From: Bradyrhizobium sp. WD16
GTDB lineage: Bacteria; Pseudomonadota; Alphaproteobacteria; Rhizobiales; Xanthobacteraceae
NCBI RefSeq assembly: GCF_024181725.1
Contig: NZ_CP028908.1
Span: forward strand, 4,825,501 to 4,889,500
Length of the DNA: 64,000 bases
Reading direction: 5' to 3'
Position numbers and translations under genes: made by a program. This document shows positions 35,640-43,085 of the stretch, piece after piece; position 1 is the stretch's first letter, and every line of letters begins with the position of its first letter. Below the pieces are notes generated by a model that was given only the letters and a program-made list of their open reading frames with translations, searched no databases and had not been told where the DNA came from.

Positions 35640-35801
35640 TGTCCCGGTTCCAACGTTCGTATTCCGTTGCAGCGCTCATATGAACGTTGGAAACAAAGGG
35701 ACACTCGCATCATTATGATTCTCGTGCGGCTTTTGATCTGACGCGCGTATGAAGAATTCGCTGCAATGCGGAAACAAGCGTCAGATCCAAAACCGCACGA
35801 G
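35636..35801 (+). repeat. Composite palindromic repeat, copy 2b (hairpin types C and D)
   Basis: Type C at 35636-35707 (outer CTAGTGTCC, inner TTCCAACGTTC paired with GAACGTTGGAA) and type D at 35721-35801 (outer CTCGTGCGG/CCGCACGAG, inner GATCTGACGC/GCGTCAGATC). They are separated by a 13-base spacer CATCATTATGATT. Both ends of D changed together (CTAG to CTCG and CGAG), keeping the pairing. It ends one base before the stop codon of the DUF192 gene. Confidence 0.9.
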
Positions 35802-35802
35802 C

Positions 35803-36276
35803 TCATCTGGCTTCGAACAGCGGATGGGCGACGCGGTCGCCCGGCTTGATGCCGAGTTTCTTCGCAGTGCCAGCGATGACTTCCAGGACACCGCGCACCG
35901 GCCCGCCGGAAGGAATGATCTTTTCCGATTCGACCTGGGTATTCTCCGCGATCCGCAGGATGCGCCCGTCGGCCTTGATGAAGATCATGTCGAGCGGGAT
36001 CAGGGTGTTCTTCATCCACATGGAAACATTCTGTTCGGGCTGAAAGTCGAACAGCATGCCGCGGCCTTCGGGCAGCTCCTTCCGGAACATCAGGCCGTGC
36101 TCCCGTTCTTCGTTGGTCCGCATCAACTCGACGGTGAAGGGCAGCACACCGGACTGGGTGATGATCTCGAGAGACTGGAGTTCAGCGGCGCGCAGTGGGC
36201 CGCCAAACGGTCCGCACAGCACAGCCAGTAACGCGAGGAGCGACCACAAGGTCGCCAGACGACCGCGAGCTTTCAT
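35803..36276 (-). CDS. DUF192 family periplasmic protein
   Basis: 157-residue protein with an N-terminal signal peptide or anchor (LATLWSLLALLAVLCGPFGG, cut near LRAAELQ). The DUF192 fold follows, with LPFTVELMRTNEEREHGLMF, GRGMLFDFQPEQNVSMWMKN and TLIPLDMIFIKADGRI. The family is widespread in bacteria with no established activity. Its 3' end abuts a repeat hairpin and its upstream region contains another repeat copy. The 5' start MKARGR is supported by the signal sequence. Confidence 0.88.
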   Translation of the reverse strand: MKARGRLATLWSLLALLAVLCGPFGGPLRAAELQSLEIITQSGVLPFTVELMRTNEEREHGLMFRKELPEGRGMLFDFQPEQNVSMWMKNTLIPLDMIFIKADGRILRIAENTQVESEKIIPSGGPVRGVLEVIAGTAKKLGIKPGDRVAHPLFEAR

Positions 36277-36351
36277 CGAGATGACATATCCTGGACGAGA
36301 TTCAAATCCGGGCGAAACCGGGCCGGATCAAGAGGCGAGCGGTGGGAATAC

Positions 36352-36632
36352 GAACGTTAGAACCAAAGGGCCACTAGCATGGCTATGATTCTAGTGTGGT
36401 TTTGGATCTGACGCGCGTACGGAGAATTCGCTGCAACGCTGATACGAGCGTCAGATCCACTACACTAGTGTGGCGTCTCGCAATTGCCTACCGCCTTTGC
36501 AGCAAGCCTCCTCGTAGGCAATTGCGAGACATAAGCCACACCAGCACTTTGATTTTGCCAGTGTCCTTATGTCTCCGAATGACCGTGCGAGCATGAGGCA
36601 AATGGAGCGGTAATTCGGAGACAGGACACTAG
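36352..36632 (-). repeat. Composite palindromic repeat, copy 3 (partial C, D, then inverted B and A)
   Basis: A degraded right half of type C (36352-36377), a type D hairpin (36391-36468), then a type B hairpin (36465-36544) and a type A hairpin (36558-36632). B and A are in the opposite orientation to the other copies; the spacer CACTTTGATTTTGC is the reverse complement of the A-B spacer. D and B share one CTAG at 36465-36468. It lies between the DUF192 gene start and the cold-shock gene stop. Confidence 0.9.
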
Positions 36633-36786
36633 CCAGTCCACGCCCAAGGTAAAGCCAGTCGGCCGGGCGCGATGCGCACGACTGCTTGATCGATTGATCG
36701 GGGCCGAGACCGAACGCCGTCCCGCATCAGGCGTGGTCTGTCGCTGAAGCAGGCTGGGCGACGTGTTGCGGCTCGCACCGAGCCGG

Positions 36787-37449
36787 TCAGTGCGGCGACA
36801 TGCCCGGCGCACCGGTCTCCGGCTGGATCTCCGCCGCCATCATGCCCTTGGAGCCCGGCCCGTAACGGACCAGCACGTACTGACCCGGCCGCAATTCGGT
36901 CATGCCGTAGCGGCGCAGGGTCTCCATGTGAACGAAGATGTCCGGCGTGCCTTCGCCACGCGTCAGAAAGCCGAAGCCGCGCAGCCGGTTGAACCATTTG
37001 ACCTGTGCGCGCTCGAGGCCGCTGGTCGGAGCCACGGTGGCGTGGGTCCGTGGCGGCGGCAGCTGCGCCGGGTGGATGGCCGTCGACTCGTCCATGGAGA
37101 CGACGCGGAATGCCTGATAGCCCTTGGCGCGCTGCAGACACTCGACGACGATCCGCGCGCCTTCATAGGCGGTCTGATAACCATCACGCCGCAACACCGT
37201 GACGTGAAGCAGCACGTCAGGCCAGCCGTTGTCAGGGATGATGAATCCGTAGCCCTTGGACGCGTCGAACCATTTGATGGCACCGCTGACCTCGACGAGG
37301 TTGGGCCCTGCCCCGTCGTTGAGGAAAGGATCCACAGGCGATCGCTCATATCCGCGATGATCGAGCGCTCTCGGTTCAAGCCCCCGCGATGCCGCTCCGC
37401 TGCCAACGGAACTGCCCGCCCCCTTGGACTCAAAACTGTCCGACCCCAT
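36787..37449 (-). CDS. Tandem cold-shock domain protein
   Basis: 220-residue protein with two cold-shock domains. The first is VSGAIKWFDASKGYGFIIPD followed by VLLHVTVLRRDGY; the second is AQVKWFNRLRGFGFLTRGEG followed by DIFVHMETLRRYGM. Each has the RNP1-like KGYGFI or RGFGFL motif that stacks on single-stranded nucleic acid. A flexible Ser/Gly/Pro-rich N terminus (GAGSSVGSGAAS) and a linker (HPAQLPPPRTHATVAPTSGL) separate them. The ATG at 37449 (MGSDSFESKG) was chosen, with a GGGGA just upstream; in-frame ATGs lie at 37491 and 37503. The likely role is RNA chaperone. Confidence 0.9.
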   Translation of the reverse strand: MGSDSFESKGAGSSVGSGAASRGLEPRALDHRGYERSPVDPFLNDGAGPNLVEVSGAIKWFDASKGYGFIIPDNGWPDVLLHVTVLRRDGYQTAYEGARIVVECLQRAKGYQAFRVVSMDESTAIHPAQLPPPRTHATVAPTSGLERAQVKWFNRLRGFGFLTRGEGTPDIFVHMETLRRYGMTELRPGQYVLVRYGPGSKGMMAAEIQPETGAPGMSPH

Positions 37450-37817
37450 TTCCCCGGACCTCACACTGACGCGATCAGCCACCGCGTGCATCCCTGTCAC
37501 CATTCGCCTGCGCCAAACGAAAACGCCAGCTTCCGGCCCGCGCGATCCGAAACCGATCGTTAAGCTTTGATTCCGGGCGCGCGAATCTTGTGATTCGACG
37601 ATAACACTCCCGCGCAACCGGCAAAGCCAAAAAAAGTCGCGATGCCGACCTATGAACAGCCTTGCACCGAAAACGAATCAGATCGGCGGCTTCAGTTGCC
37701 GACGAAGGGGCCCACGCTCCTTCGAGCGTCCGAGCCGAAGCGACGCCAACGGACAATAGAATTCCCGTTCGTTTCCGGATTTGGCGTTCTACGGACGATT
37801 TGCGGCGACGCCGGTAG
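37450..37817. other. Intergenic region between sirtuin and cold-shock genes
   Basis: About 368 bases, no credible gene. As both flanking genes are on the minus strand, this must include the promoter and probably a long 5' leader of the cold-shock gene, a known feature of many csp mRNAs. I see no specific thermosensor structure. Confidence 0.3.
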
Positions 37818-38573
37818 TCAAATCCACTTCACCAGCGTGTCGCCGATGTCATGGCGAATGACCAGATCCGCAAGATCGTCCTGGTCGGTGGGCTCTTTGT
37901 TGACGATCACGAGCTTTGCGCCGGCCTGCTTGGCCATCGTCGGAATACCGGCCGCCGGCCACACCACCAACGAGGAGCCCATGGCGAGGAACAGATCGCA
38001 ACCGCGCGCCAGTTCCGCGGCACGGCGCATTTCTCCGTCCGGCATGGACTGGCCGAAGGAGATCGTCGCGGTCTTCACCGGCTCGCCGCAGGCCGTGCAG
38101 TCCGGCGCATGGCCGGTCCAGTCGTAGACCTGCTTGGCCCAATCGAGTTCATAGCGCGCGCCGCAGCCGATGCAGCGTGCGTACGACGTATTGCCGTGCA
38201 GTTCGATGACGGCATCGGCAGCAATGCCGGAGGCCTGGTGAAGGTTGTCGATGTTCTGGGTGATTACGGCCGGCACCTTGCCGGCACGATAAAGCGCGGC
38301 GATCGCCCGATGGCCCCGTCCAGGTCGCGCCGCGGCGAAGGTGCGCTCCAAGGCGAAGCGTCGCCGCCAGGCCTCGTCGCGAGCGTCCTGGCTGGCGACG
38401 AACTCGTCGAAGGGGATCGGCCGGTTGCGTGTCCACAGCCCGCCGGGCGAGCGAAAATCGGGAATACCGCATTCGGTCGAAATGCCGGCACCGGTGAAGG
38501 GAACGATCACCGAGGCACTGGCGATCATGTCGCCGAGTTGTTCGACACCGCTGGCGAGAGTCTGGGCAATCAT
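37818..38573 (-). CDS. Sir2-family NAD-dependent protein deacylase
   Basis: 251-residue sirtuin. The Rossmann core motifs are PFTGAGISTECGIPDFRSPG and ITQNIDNLHQASG, with the catalytic His in ELHGNTSYARC. The zinc ribbon uses CIGCGARYE and CTACGEPVK. MGSSLVVWPAAGIP completes the NAD site. The start at 38573 (MIAQTLASGV) was preferred to an upstream in-frame ATG at 38645. It removes acyl groups from lysines using NAD+; the acyl preference is not clear. It stands alone, divergent from the glyoxalase gene. Confidence 0.92.
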   Translation of the reverse strand: MIAQTLASGVEQLGDMIASASVIVPFTGAGISTECGIPDFRSPGGLWTRNRPIPFDEFVASQDARDEAWRRRFALERTFAAARPGRGHRAIAALYRAGKVPAVITQNIDNLHQASGIAADAVIELHGNTSYARCIGCGARYELDWAKQVYDWTGHAPDCTACGEPVKTATISFGQSMPDGEMRRAAELARGCDLFLAMGSSLVVWPAAGIPTMAKQAGAKLVIVNKEPTDQDDLADLVIRHDIGDTLVKWI

Positions 38574-38900
38574 CGAGCGCCACACCTGGAATGGCCTGAA
38601 TGGCGAGTTGGGTGATGATGAGTTGGTTCGAGCCGATCTGGGCAATGTAGTCCGCCGCCGTAGCGGGGCAAGGTTGGCAGCATCGATATCCGGATCCGGC
38701 GCGTCCTGCTTTCGTCAGCCTCGCCCACTCGGGCGTCGTCCGAGACCGACTCGCACCCGGACGACAAGCGTATTCGTGAGCGAGATGCAGGCAGATCAGG
38801 GCACCTCCGCGTGCAATTTTGTGCCCGTTGTTGCTATTCTCGCCGCCATCTGGGTCGGGCTGGAATTGCCTCGCCAGGAATCCTGAAAGGAATAGAACCC
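38574..38900. other. Divergent intergenic region between sirtuin and glyoxalase I genes
   Basis: About 327 bases. A 33-residue frame at 38785-38886 (MQADQGTSACNFVPVVAILA..., one hydrophobic stretch) ends 14 bases before gloA. It lacks a clear ribosome site, and I do not count it as a gene. No operator was recognised. Confidence 0.3.
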
Positions 38901-39347
38901 ATGCGCTACCTCCACACCATGCTGCGCGTTCGCAATCTCGACGCCGCGCTGAAATTCTATCGCGATGCCCTGGGGCTCGAGGAGGTGCGGCGCATCGAGA
39001 ACGAGAAGGGCCGCTTCACGCTGGTCTTTCTCGCGGCGCCCGAGGACCGGGAACTGGTCAAGCAGAAGGGGCGCCCCGCGCCCACGGTCGAACTCACCTA
39101 TAACTGGGATGAAGAGACCTATGGCGAGGACCGCTATTTCGGTCACCTTGCCTATGAGGTCGACGACATCTATGCGACCTGCGACCGGCTGGCCAAGCTC
39201 GGCATCACCATCAATCGGCCGCCGCGCGATGGCCAGATGGCGTTCGTGCGCTCGCCGGACCGCCACTCCATCGAATTGCTGCAGAAAGGCGAAGCCAAGC
39301 CGCCGCAAGAACCCTGGGCCTCGATGCCCAATACCGGCCACTGGTGA
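38901..39347 (+). CDS. gloA: Lactoylglutathione lyase (glyoxalase I)
   Basis: 148-residue VOC-fold enzyme that isomerises the methylglyoxal-glutathione hemithioacetal to S-lactoylglutathione. MRYLHTMLRVRNLDAALKFY carries the first metal His, VELTYNWDEETYGEDRYFGH the Glu and the second His, and SPDRHSIELLQKG the last Glu. Length and motifs match the Ni-type bacterial enzyme. The start at 38901 has AAAGGA a few bases upstream; the longer frame from 38811 lacks support. Confidence 0.93.
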   Translation: MRYLHTMLRVRNLDAALKFYRDALGLEEVRRIENEKGRFTLVFLAAPEDRELVKQKGRPAPTVELTYNWDEETYGEDRYFGHLAYEVDDIYATCDRLAKLGITINRPPRDGQMAFVRSPDRHSIELLQKGEAKPPQEPWASMPNTGHW

Positions 39348-39419
39348 CAGCGCGCGCGCCGGAACAGCCAAGATCCGCCCACGTTGATCTCGCACCACGC
39401 GAGATCATTGGAGGCGAGG

Positions 39420-39500
39420 ATGGGACGAGGAATTCTGTTGTGGCTGATCGGCGTGCCGATCCCCGTGATCATTCTGCTTTGGCTGTTCTTCGGTCACTGA
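39420..39500 (+). CDS. 26-residue conserved-looking small membrane protein
   Basis: A tiny gene, MGRGILLWLIGVPIPVIILL then WLFFGH, with a strong Shine-Dalgarno (GGAGGCGAGG directly upstream) and a terminator-like hairpin 22 bases after the stop. Short MGRG-start, single-helix peptides with a PIP-type motif recur in alphaproteobacteria as far as I recall. Almost the entire peptide is one transmembrane helix, so it should sit in the inner membrane. Function is unknown. The ribosome site and terminator make it more credible than its length suggests. Confidence 0.68.
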   Translation: MGRGILLWLIGVPIPVIILLWLFFGH

Positions 39501-39521
39501 CCAAGTTCTAAAACAATCCAA

Positions 39522-39549
39522 GAAGGCCCCGCCATGGCGCGGGGCCTTC
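39522..39549 (+). terminator. Terminator-like hairpin after the 26-residue gene
   Basis: GAAGGCCCCG (39522-39531) pairs perfectly with CGGGGCCTTC (39540-39549) around an 8-base loop. No strong T run follows, so termination on the plus strand is probable but not certain. Confidence 0.55.
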
Positions 39550-39805
39550 GTCCACCTCACCTCGACCTCGGGACTGATCGGCAATTTCGGCCAGGCCAAC
39601 GACGCCGCCGCCAAGCTCGGCATCGTCGGCCTGTCGAAGTCGATCGCGCTCGACATGAACCGCTTCAATGTCCGCTCCAACTGCGTCTCGCCCTTTGCCT
39701 GGAGTCGTCTGATCGGCACCATCCCGACCGAGACCGAGACCGAGGCGGACACGGCCCGGGTCGCGCATGCAGCAGATCGGACTGGAGAAGATCGCGCCGC
39801 TGTGA
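39548..39805 (+). pseudogene. Remnant of a short-chain dehydrogenase/reductase gene
   Basis: Internal and C-terminal part of an SDR: TSGLIGNFGQANDAAAKLGI, VGLSKSIALDMNRFNVRSNC and PFAWSRLIGTIPTETE. The catalytic Tyr-x-x-x-Lys has become Asp-x-x-x-Lys (NDAAAK instead of NYAAAK). Near 39770 the homology shifts frame: MQQIGLEKIAPL continues in another frame and meets TGA at 39803-39805. There is no N-terminal Rossmann part or start codon. It is a decayed fragment with no likely function. Confidence 0.75.
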
Positions 39806-39869
39806 GGGGCTGGCTCCTCCGTATCGCCCGCGCCAGCCGACTTGGCCCCTCGAAAGCCCCTCTCCGACC

Positions 39870-40673
39870 TCAGTCGAGGAATTTCGGCGCTCGCTTTTCC
39901 AGATTGGCGCGGACGGCCTCGGCCTGGTTCGGCGAGCCCATCAGCTTCTGCTGTTCGACGGATTCGGCCAGCAGCGCCGGCGCAGGATCGGGCAGCAGCG
40001 CGTTGAGCATGCGCTTGGCGGCACGAACGGCGTCGGGACTCTTGCCGGCGATCTCAAGCGCAGTCTCGAGCGCGGCGGTGTAAGGATCGTCGCAGATCCG
40101 GGTCGCAAGACCGTAGCTGAGCGCTTCCTGCGCCGAGAAGATGCGGCCGGTGAAGGTCAGTTCGCGCAGGATATCGTCGCGGACGAGGCTCGCCAGGATC
40201 GGCGTGCCGGCCATGTCCGGCACCAGTCCCCACTTGATTTCCATGATCGACATCCGCGCGTCGGGAGATAGAAAGCGCATGTCGGCGCCGAGCGCCAGCT
40301 GGAAACCGCCGCCGAAGGAGACGCCGTGGACCGCGGCGATGACCGGGACTGGGAGCTGGCGCCAGCCCCACACCGCCTGCTGGGCGTGATTGGCGATGCC
40401 GTGGGTGCGCGCCGTGAGATCGCGGAAGCCGCCGGTGCCGTGACCGCCATTGTCGTTCATGGCGGCGAAGCGGCCCATGTCGAGGCCGGCACAGAAGGCG
40501 CGACCTTCGCCGGACAGCACCACGGCGCGCAGCCCCTTGGTCTGCTGGAGACGCGCCGCAGTATCGACCAGCGCCTCGAACATGGCGGCGTCGAGCGCAT
40601 TCATCTTGTCGGCGCGAGTCAGGCGCACGTCGGCGACGCCGTCGGTGATCGTCACTGCAATCCGCCCGGTCAT
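39870..40673 (-). CDS. Enoyl-CoA hydratase/isomerase (crotonase) family protein
   Basis: 267-residue crotonase. VRLTRADKMNALDAAMFEAL, SGEGRAFCAGLDMGRFAAM and HGVSFGGGFQLALGADMRFL form the oxyanion hole and CoA site, with MEIKWGLVPDMAGTPILASL near the catalytic position. The usual catalytic Glu region reads SIMEIKWGLVPD, so one Glu is retained. The start at 40673 (MTGRIAV) was chosen over an in-frame ATG at 40748. It stands alone beside the SDR remnant, with which it may once have formed a fatty-acid oxidation cluster. The substrate is unknown. Confidence 0.87.
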   Translation of the reverse strand: MTGRIAVTITDGVADVRLTRADKMNALDAAMFEALVDTAARLQQTKGLRAVVLSGEGRAFCAGLDMGRFAAMNDNGGHGTGGFRDLTARTHGIANHAQQAVWGWRQLPVPVIAAVHGVSFGGGFQLALGADMRFLSPDARMSIMEIKWGLVPDMAGTPILASLVRDDILRELTFTGRIFSAQEALSYGLATRICDDPYTAALETALEIAGKSPDAVRAAKRMLNALLPDPAPALLAESVEQQKLMGSPNQAEAVRANLEKRAPKFLD

Positions 40674-40853
40674 TGAACGTCCCTCCGCATCGTCTCGGTC
40701 CTGCTTACCAGAACACCGCGTCGAATTTAACCCAATTGTCGTCACCATCGTGGCGACAATTAACCACCGCGCGGAGCTTGCCGCGCCCGCGGCGCGGAAA
40801 AATGCGAGAAATGCCTCGACTGCTGATCACAGGTTGTCAGCGAGGAATGCACG

Positions 40854-41090
40854 ATGCGCCCCTTTTCAGCCACGGTCGCGACCGTCGTCGGCGCCCTGCT
40901 TGTCCTCACGCCGGCGCGCGGCGATGACGGACAGTATTGGGTGGTCGGCAATCCGACGTCCGGGTGCAGGATTGTCACCGCGAACCCGATCGTCGACGGC
41001 GGTAATATCACCTTCTCCGACGGCCCCTACCGGTCCGAAGCCGACGCCAGGCTCGCCATGAGCACGATCGGCATCTGCAAGACATCGTGA
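40854..41090 (+). CDS. Small secreted protein of unknown function
   Basis: 78-residue protein. The N terminus MRPFSATVATVVGALLVLTP is a signal peptide cut near ARGDDGQYW. The mature part (VVGNPTSGCRIVTANPIVDG, then FSDGPYRSEADARLAMSTIG and ICKTS) has two cysteines that could form a disulfide, and the GPYRSEADA stretch recalls small sporulation-related/SPOR-like repeats. I do not recognise a specific family. It lies alone between the crotonase and another small gene and is probably periplasmic. Confidence 0.6.
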   Translation: MRPFSATVATVVGALLVLTPARGDDGQYWVVGNPTSGCRIVTANPIVDGGNITFSDGPYRSEADARLAMSTIGICKTS

Positions 41091-41192
41091 GCGGACCGCT
41101 ATGTTTCGTTTAGCTACAATTTGAGTGATCGGCTGCACCGGGCCGCAACCCCTCCGTGCGAGAGTGCGTCATCTTCTGGCGGACTGATCCCG

Positions 41193-41384
41193 ATGACCGA
41201 ACGCGAATACCAAATCGTCCTTGATGCCGTGGCCGAGGCCATGACGGTGGCGCCGCATGAGCGTACCGTCGACGATGGCGAGGACTTCGAGGATATGTTT
41301 CACTACCTGCCGCAACCGGCCAACGACAATGCCGGCCCCTGGCCCCTTCTGCCGTTCCCCGACGGCTGGACCGCCTCCTGCTGA
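41193..41384 (+). CDS. Small acidic protein of unknown function
   Basis: 63-residue acidic protein, MTEREYQIVLDAVAEAMTVA then HERTVDDGEDFEDMFHYLPQ and a proline-rich end (NAGPWPLLPFPDGWTASC). The ATG at 41193 was chosen over one at 41121, whose extension looks like noise. There is no signal or membrane segment. It is followed by the tandem palindromic repeat. I do not recognise it. Confidence 0.45.
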   Translation: MTEREYQIVLDAVAEAMTVAPHERTVDDGEDFEDMFHYLPQPANDNAGPWPLLPFPDGWTASC

Positions 41385-41504
41385 GGGCTTCCGGCGCCCA
41401 TCCCGCCAACAAATTCGTTGCCAAGGCACGGCGGCAATTTATACGCGTTGCGGGACTGGAGTGACGACGACTGGCGCAAGGCGCGCAGAATCCATCTGCG
41501 CGGC

Positions 41505-41834
41505 CTAGTGTCCCGTCTCCGAATTACCGCTTCGTTTGCCTCACGTTCGCACGGTCATTCGGAGACATAGGGACACTAGCAAAATCAAAGTGCTAGTGTG
41601 GCTTATGTCTCGCAATTGCCTACGAGAGGGTTGCAGCGACGGCGGTAGGCAATTGCGAGACGCCACACTAGTGTCCCGTCTCCGAATTACCGCTTCGTTT
41701 GCCTCACGCTCGCACGGTCATTCGGAGACATAGGGACACTAGCAAAATCAAAGTGCTAGTGTGGCTTATGTCTCGCAATTGCCTACGAGAGGGTTGCAGC
41801 GAAGGCGGTAGGCAATTGCGAGACGCCACACTAG
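41505..41834 (+). repeat. Composite palindromic repeat, copy 4 (A-B tandem duplication)
   Basis: Two nearly identical A-B units, period 163 bases: A 41505-41579, B 41593-41671, A 41668-41742, B 41756-41834. The two units share a single CTAG at 41668-41671. Each has the spacer CAAAATCAAAGTG. The pair lies between convergent genes, and the last CTA supplies the stop codon of a small minus-strand gene. Confidence 0.95.
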
Positions 41835-41944
41835 ATGTCACGCGTCTTGGCCCGGCCAATTCGGGCCCGCTCCACGCACGGCGACAACGCGGCGATCACC
41901 GCCAGCGCAGCCATCCCGAGTCCGACAATGGTCACAGCACTCAT
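41831..41944 (-). CDS. 37-residue small membrane protein under candidate CtrA control
   Basis: A short gene, MSAVTIVGLGMAALAVIAAL then SPCVERARIGRAKTRDI. It has one hydrophobic helix and a basic tail with a cysteine, and a strong Shine-Dalgarno (GGAGGA, 7 bases upstream). Its TAG stop is the CTAG end of a type B repeat hairpin. Two CtrA-like boxes lie 50-115 bases upstream. The ribosome site and promoter elements argue for a real gene. It is unrecognised; it resembles small pilin-like or membrane peptides only in general outline. Confidence 0.5.
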   Translation of the reverse strand: MSAVTIVGLGMAALAVIAALSPCVERARIGRAKTRDI

Positions 41945-41993
41945 CCGACGTCCTCCGGCACGATCCCCGATGTCTCAAATTTGACGGAGCCGG

Positions 41994-42059
41994 ATAACCA
42001 CGCGTTAACATCCGGGGCGGGGCGCCGCCCAAATCCAGTGCCGGTTAACGAATCGTTAA
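41994..42059 (-). promoter_or_regulatory. Two CtrA-like boxes upstream of the 37-residue gene
   Basis: A perfect TTAA-N7-TTAA (42045-42059, spacer CGAATCG) and a one-mismatch copy (41994-42008, TTAA-N7-TTAT on the minus strand). CtrA, the cell-cycle regulator of alphaproteobacteria, recognises TTAA-N7-TTAA. The boxes lie about 50 and 100 bases before the small minus-strand gene start. Confidence 0.5.
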
Positions 42060-42254
42060 GATCGATGCCCGTGCTCGCGGAGGCAGATGCAAGCCGCGCC
42101 GCCGGCCCGCTCTGCGGCGCCGTTCCGTCGAATGTCCAAGTGGATTGATAGCGCCGGCGGCCGGAACTGAGCGCAGCGCGCCGCCGCCGAGGCGGCCAGC
42201 ATCGGCGGTTAACGGCTCCGATACGAATTTCCTTTATGCGACTAAATCCTAATC

Positions 42255-42422
42255 CTAGTGTCCTGTTTCCAACGCTCGTATTTCTTTGCAGCAGGCGCTT
42301 CCACGAACGTTGGAAACAAAGGGACACTAGCATCATTATGATTCTAGTGCGGTTTTGGATCTGACGCGTGTTTGAAGAACTCGGCTCCAATGCTGAAACG
42401 AGCGTCAGATCCACCGCACCAG
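42255..42422 (+). repeat. Composite palindromic repeat, copy 5 (hairpin types C and D)
   Basis: Type C at 42255-42330 (CTAGTGTCC...GGACACTAG, inner TTCCAACG...CGTTGGAA), spacer CATCATTATGATT, then type D at 42344-42422 (CTAGTGCGG...CCGCACCAG, inner GATCTGACGC/GCGTCAGATC). It lies in a divergent gap, upstream of a 100-residue gene, unlike most copies. Confidence 0.9.
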
Positions 42423-42446
42423 GAGCATCGACCGGCGGCGGCGACC

Positions 42447-42749
42447 ATGCATGAGAAGCAGACGGCGGCCCCAGGCCTTCCCGGCAAGAGCGCGCTGGAC
42501 GCCGGCATGCGCCGCGACATCGTCCAGGCGTGCGAAACCATCGAGGATTGCGCCTATCAGCTTTCGCTCACGGTGAACAAGCTCGGCACCATGGGCAGCT
42601 TGGCGTCGGGCGAGTCGGACACGCACAATTTCAAGTCCCAGCTCGACGAGCACATGTCGGAGCTCGACGGCAAGATCCGCCAGATTCTCGATGTGGTGAA
42701 GCGCATCGGCGGCGACCTTGGCAGCAGATCCCGTCGATGCGGCGGCTGA
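42447..42749 (+). CDS. 100-residue helical protein of unknown function
   Basis: Soluble, charged protein starting MHEKQTAAPGLPGKSALDAG, with helices RRDIVQACETIEDCAYQLSL and FKSQLDEHMSELDGKIRQIL followed by DVVKRIGG. The pattern suggests a small coiled-coil or adaptor protein. The start at 42447 avoids reading into the upstream repeat (the frame is open from 42372 inside repeat DNA). The repeat hairpins end 24 bases before this start, so they lie in its promoter or leader. I do not recognise the family. Confidence 0.5.
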   Translation: MHEKQTAAPGLPGKSALDAGMRRDIVQACETIEDCAYQLSLTVNKLGTMGSLASGESDTHNFKSQLDEHMSELDGKIRQILDVVKRIGGDLGSRSRRCGG

Positions 42750-43085
42750 TTGCCGATCCGGCCGCGGCGGTTCGGGCATCCTGCCCCGATAAAACGCCGG
42801 CCAAGACGCCCCTTAGGGGCTAAGCCCATAGCCTGAATCGCCCCGTTTCCTCGGTATCTCTCTGGGCATCGGGCGTCGCCCGCTGCCGGGGGTGTTCCAT
42901 GGTAATTTCCTCGTTCCGTCCCTCCTCGATGCCTCGGCGGCGCCCGTCCGATCACGTGCAGCGAGTTCTTCTTCGCCTGCGTCATGAAATCGTGGTCGCC
43001 GGGCTATATCTCGGTGGAACCCTCAAATAGACTTAATGCTGCCCTTAAGTCCGCATGCGTTGGTGAACGTTTCGAAAGGTCCACA
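42750..43085. other. Intergenic region upstream of the radical SAM gene
   Basis: About 336 bases with no credible gene. It includes a small hairpin (GCCCC TTA GGGGC, 42808-42820) without a T run. It presumably holds the promoter of the radical SAM gene. Confidence 0.3.

Noticed and set aside
35491-35679. Short frames giving similar peptides (such as LRITASFASPSHG) at several places
   Set aside because: They are translations of the palindromic repeat units, not a protein family.
38785-38886. A 33-residue frame with one hydrophobic stretch before gloA
   Set aside because: No clear ribosome site and no other support; it could equally be chance.
41505-41834. Possible CRISPR array from the tandem repeats
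   Set aside because: Only two units, each a long palindrome with a conserved spacer; no unique spacers and no cas genes.
42808-42820. Hairpin GCCCC/GGGGC as a terminator of the 100-residue gene
   Set aside because: The stem is only five bases with no T run.
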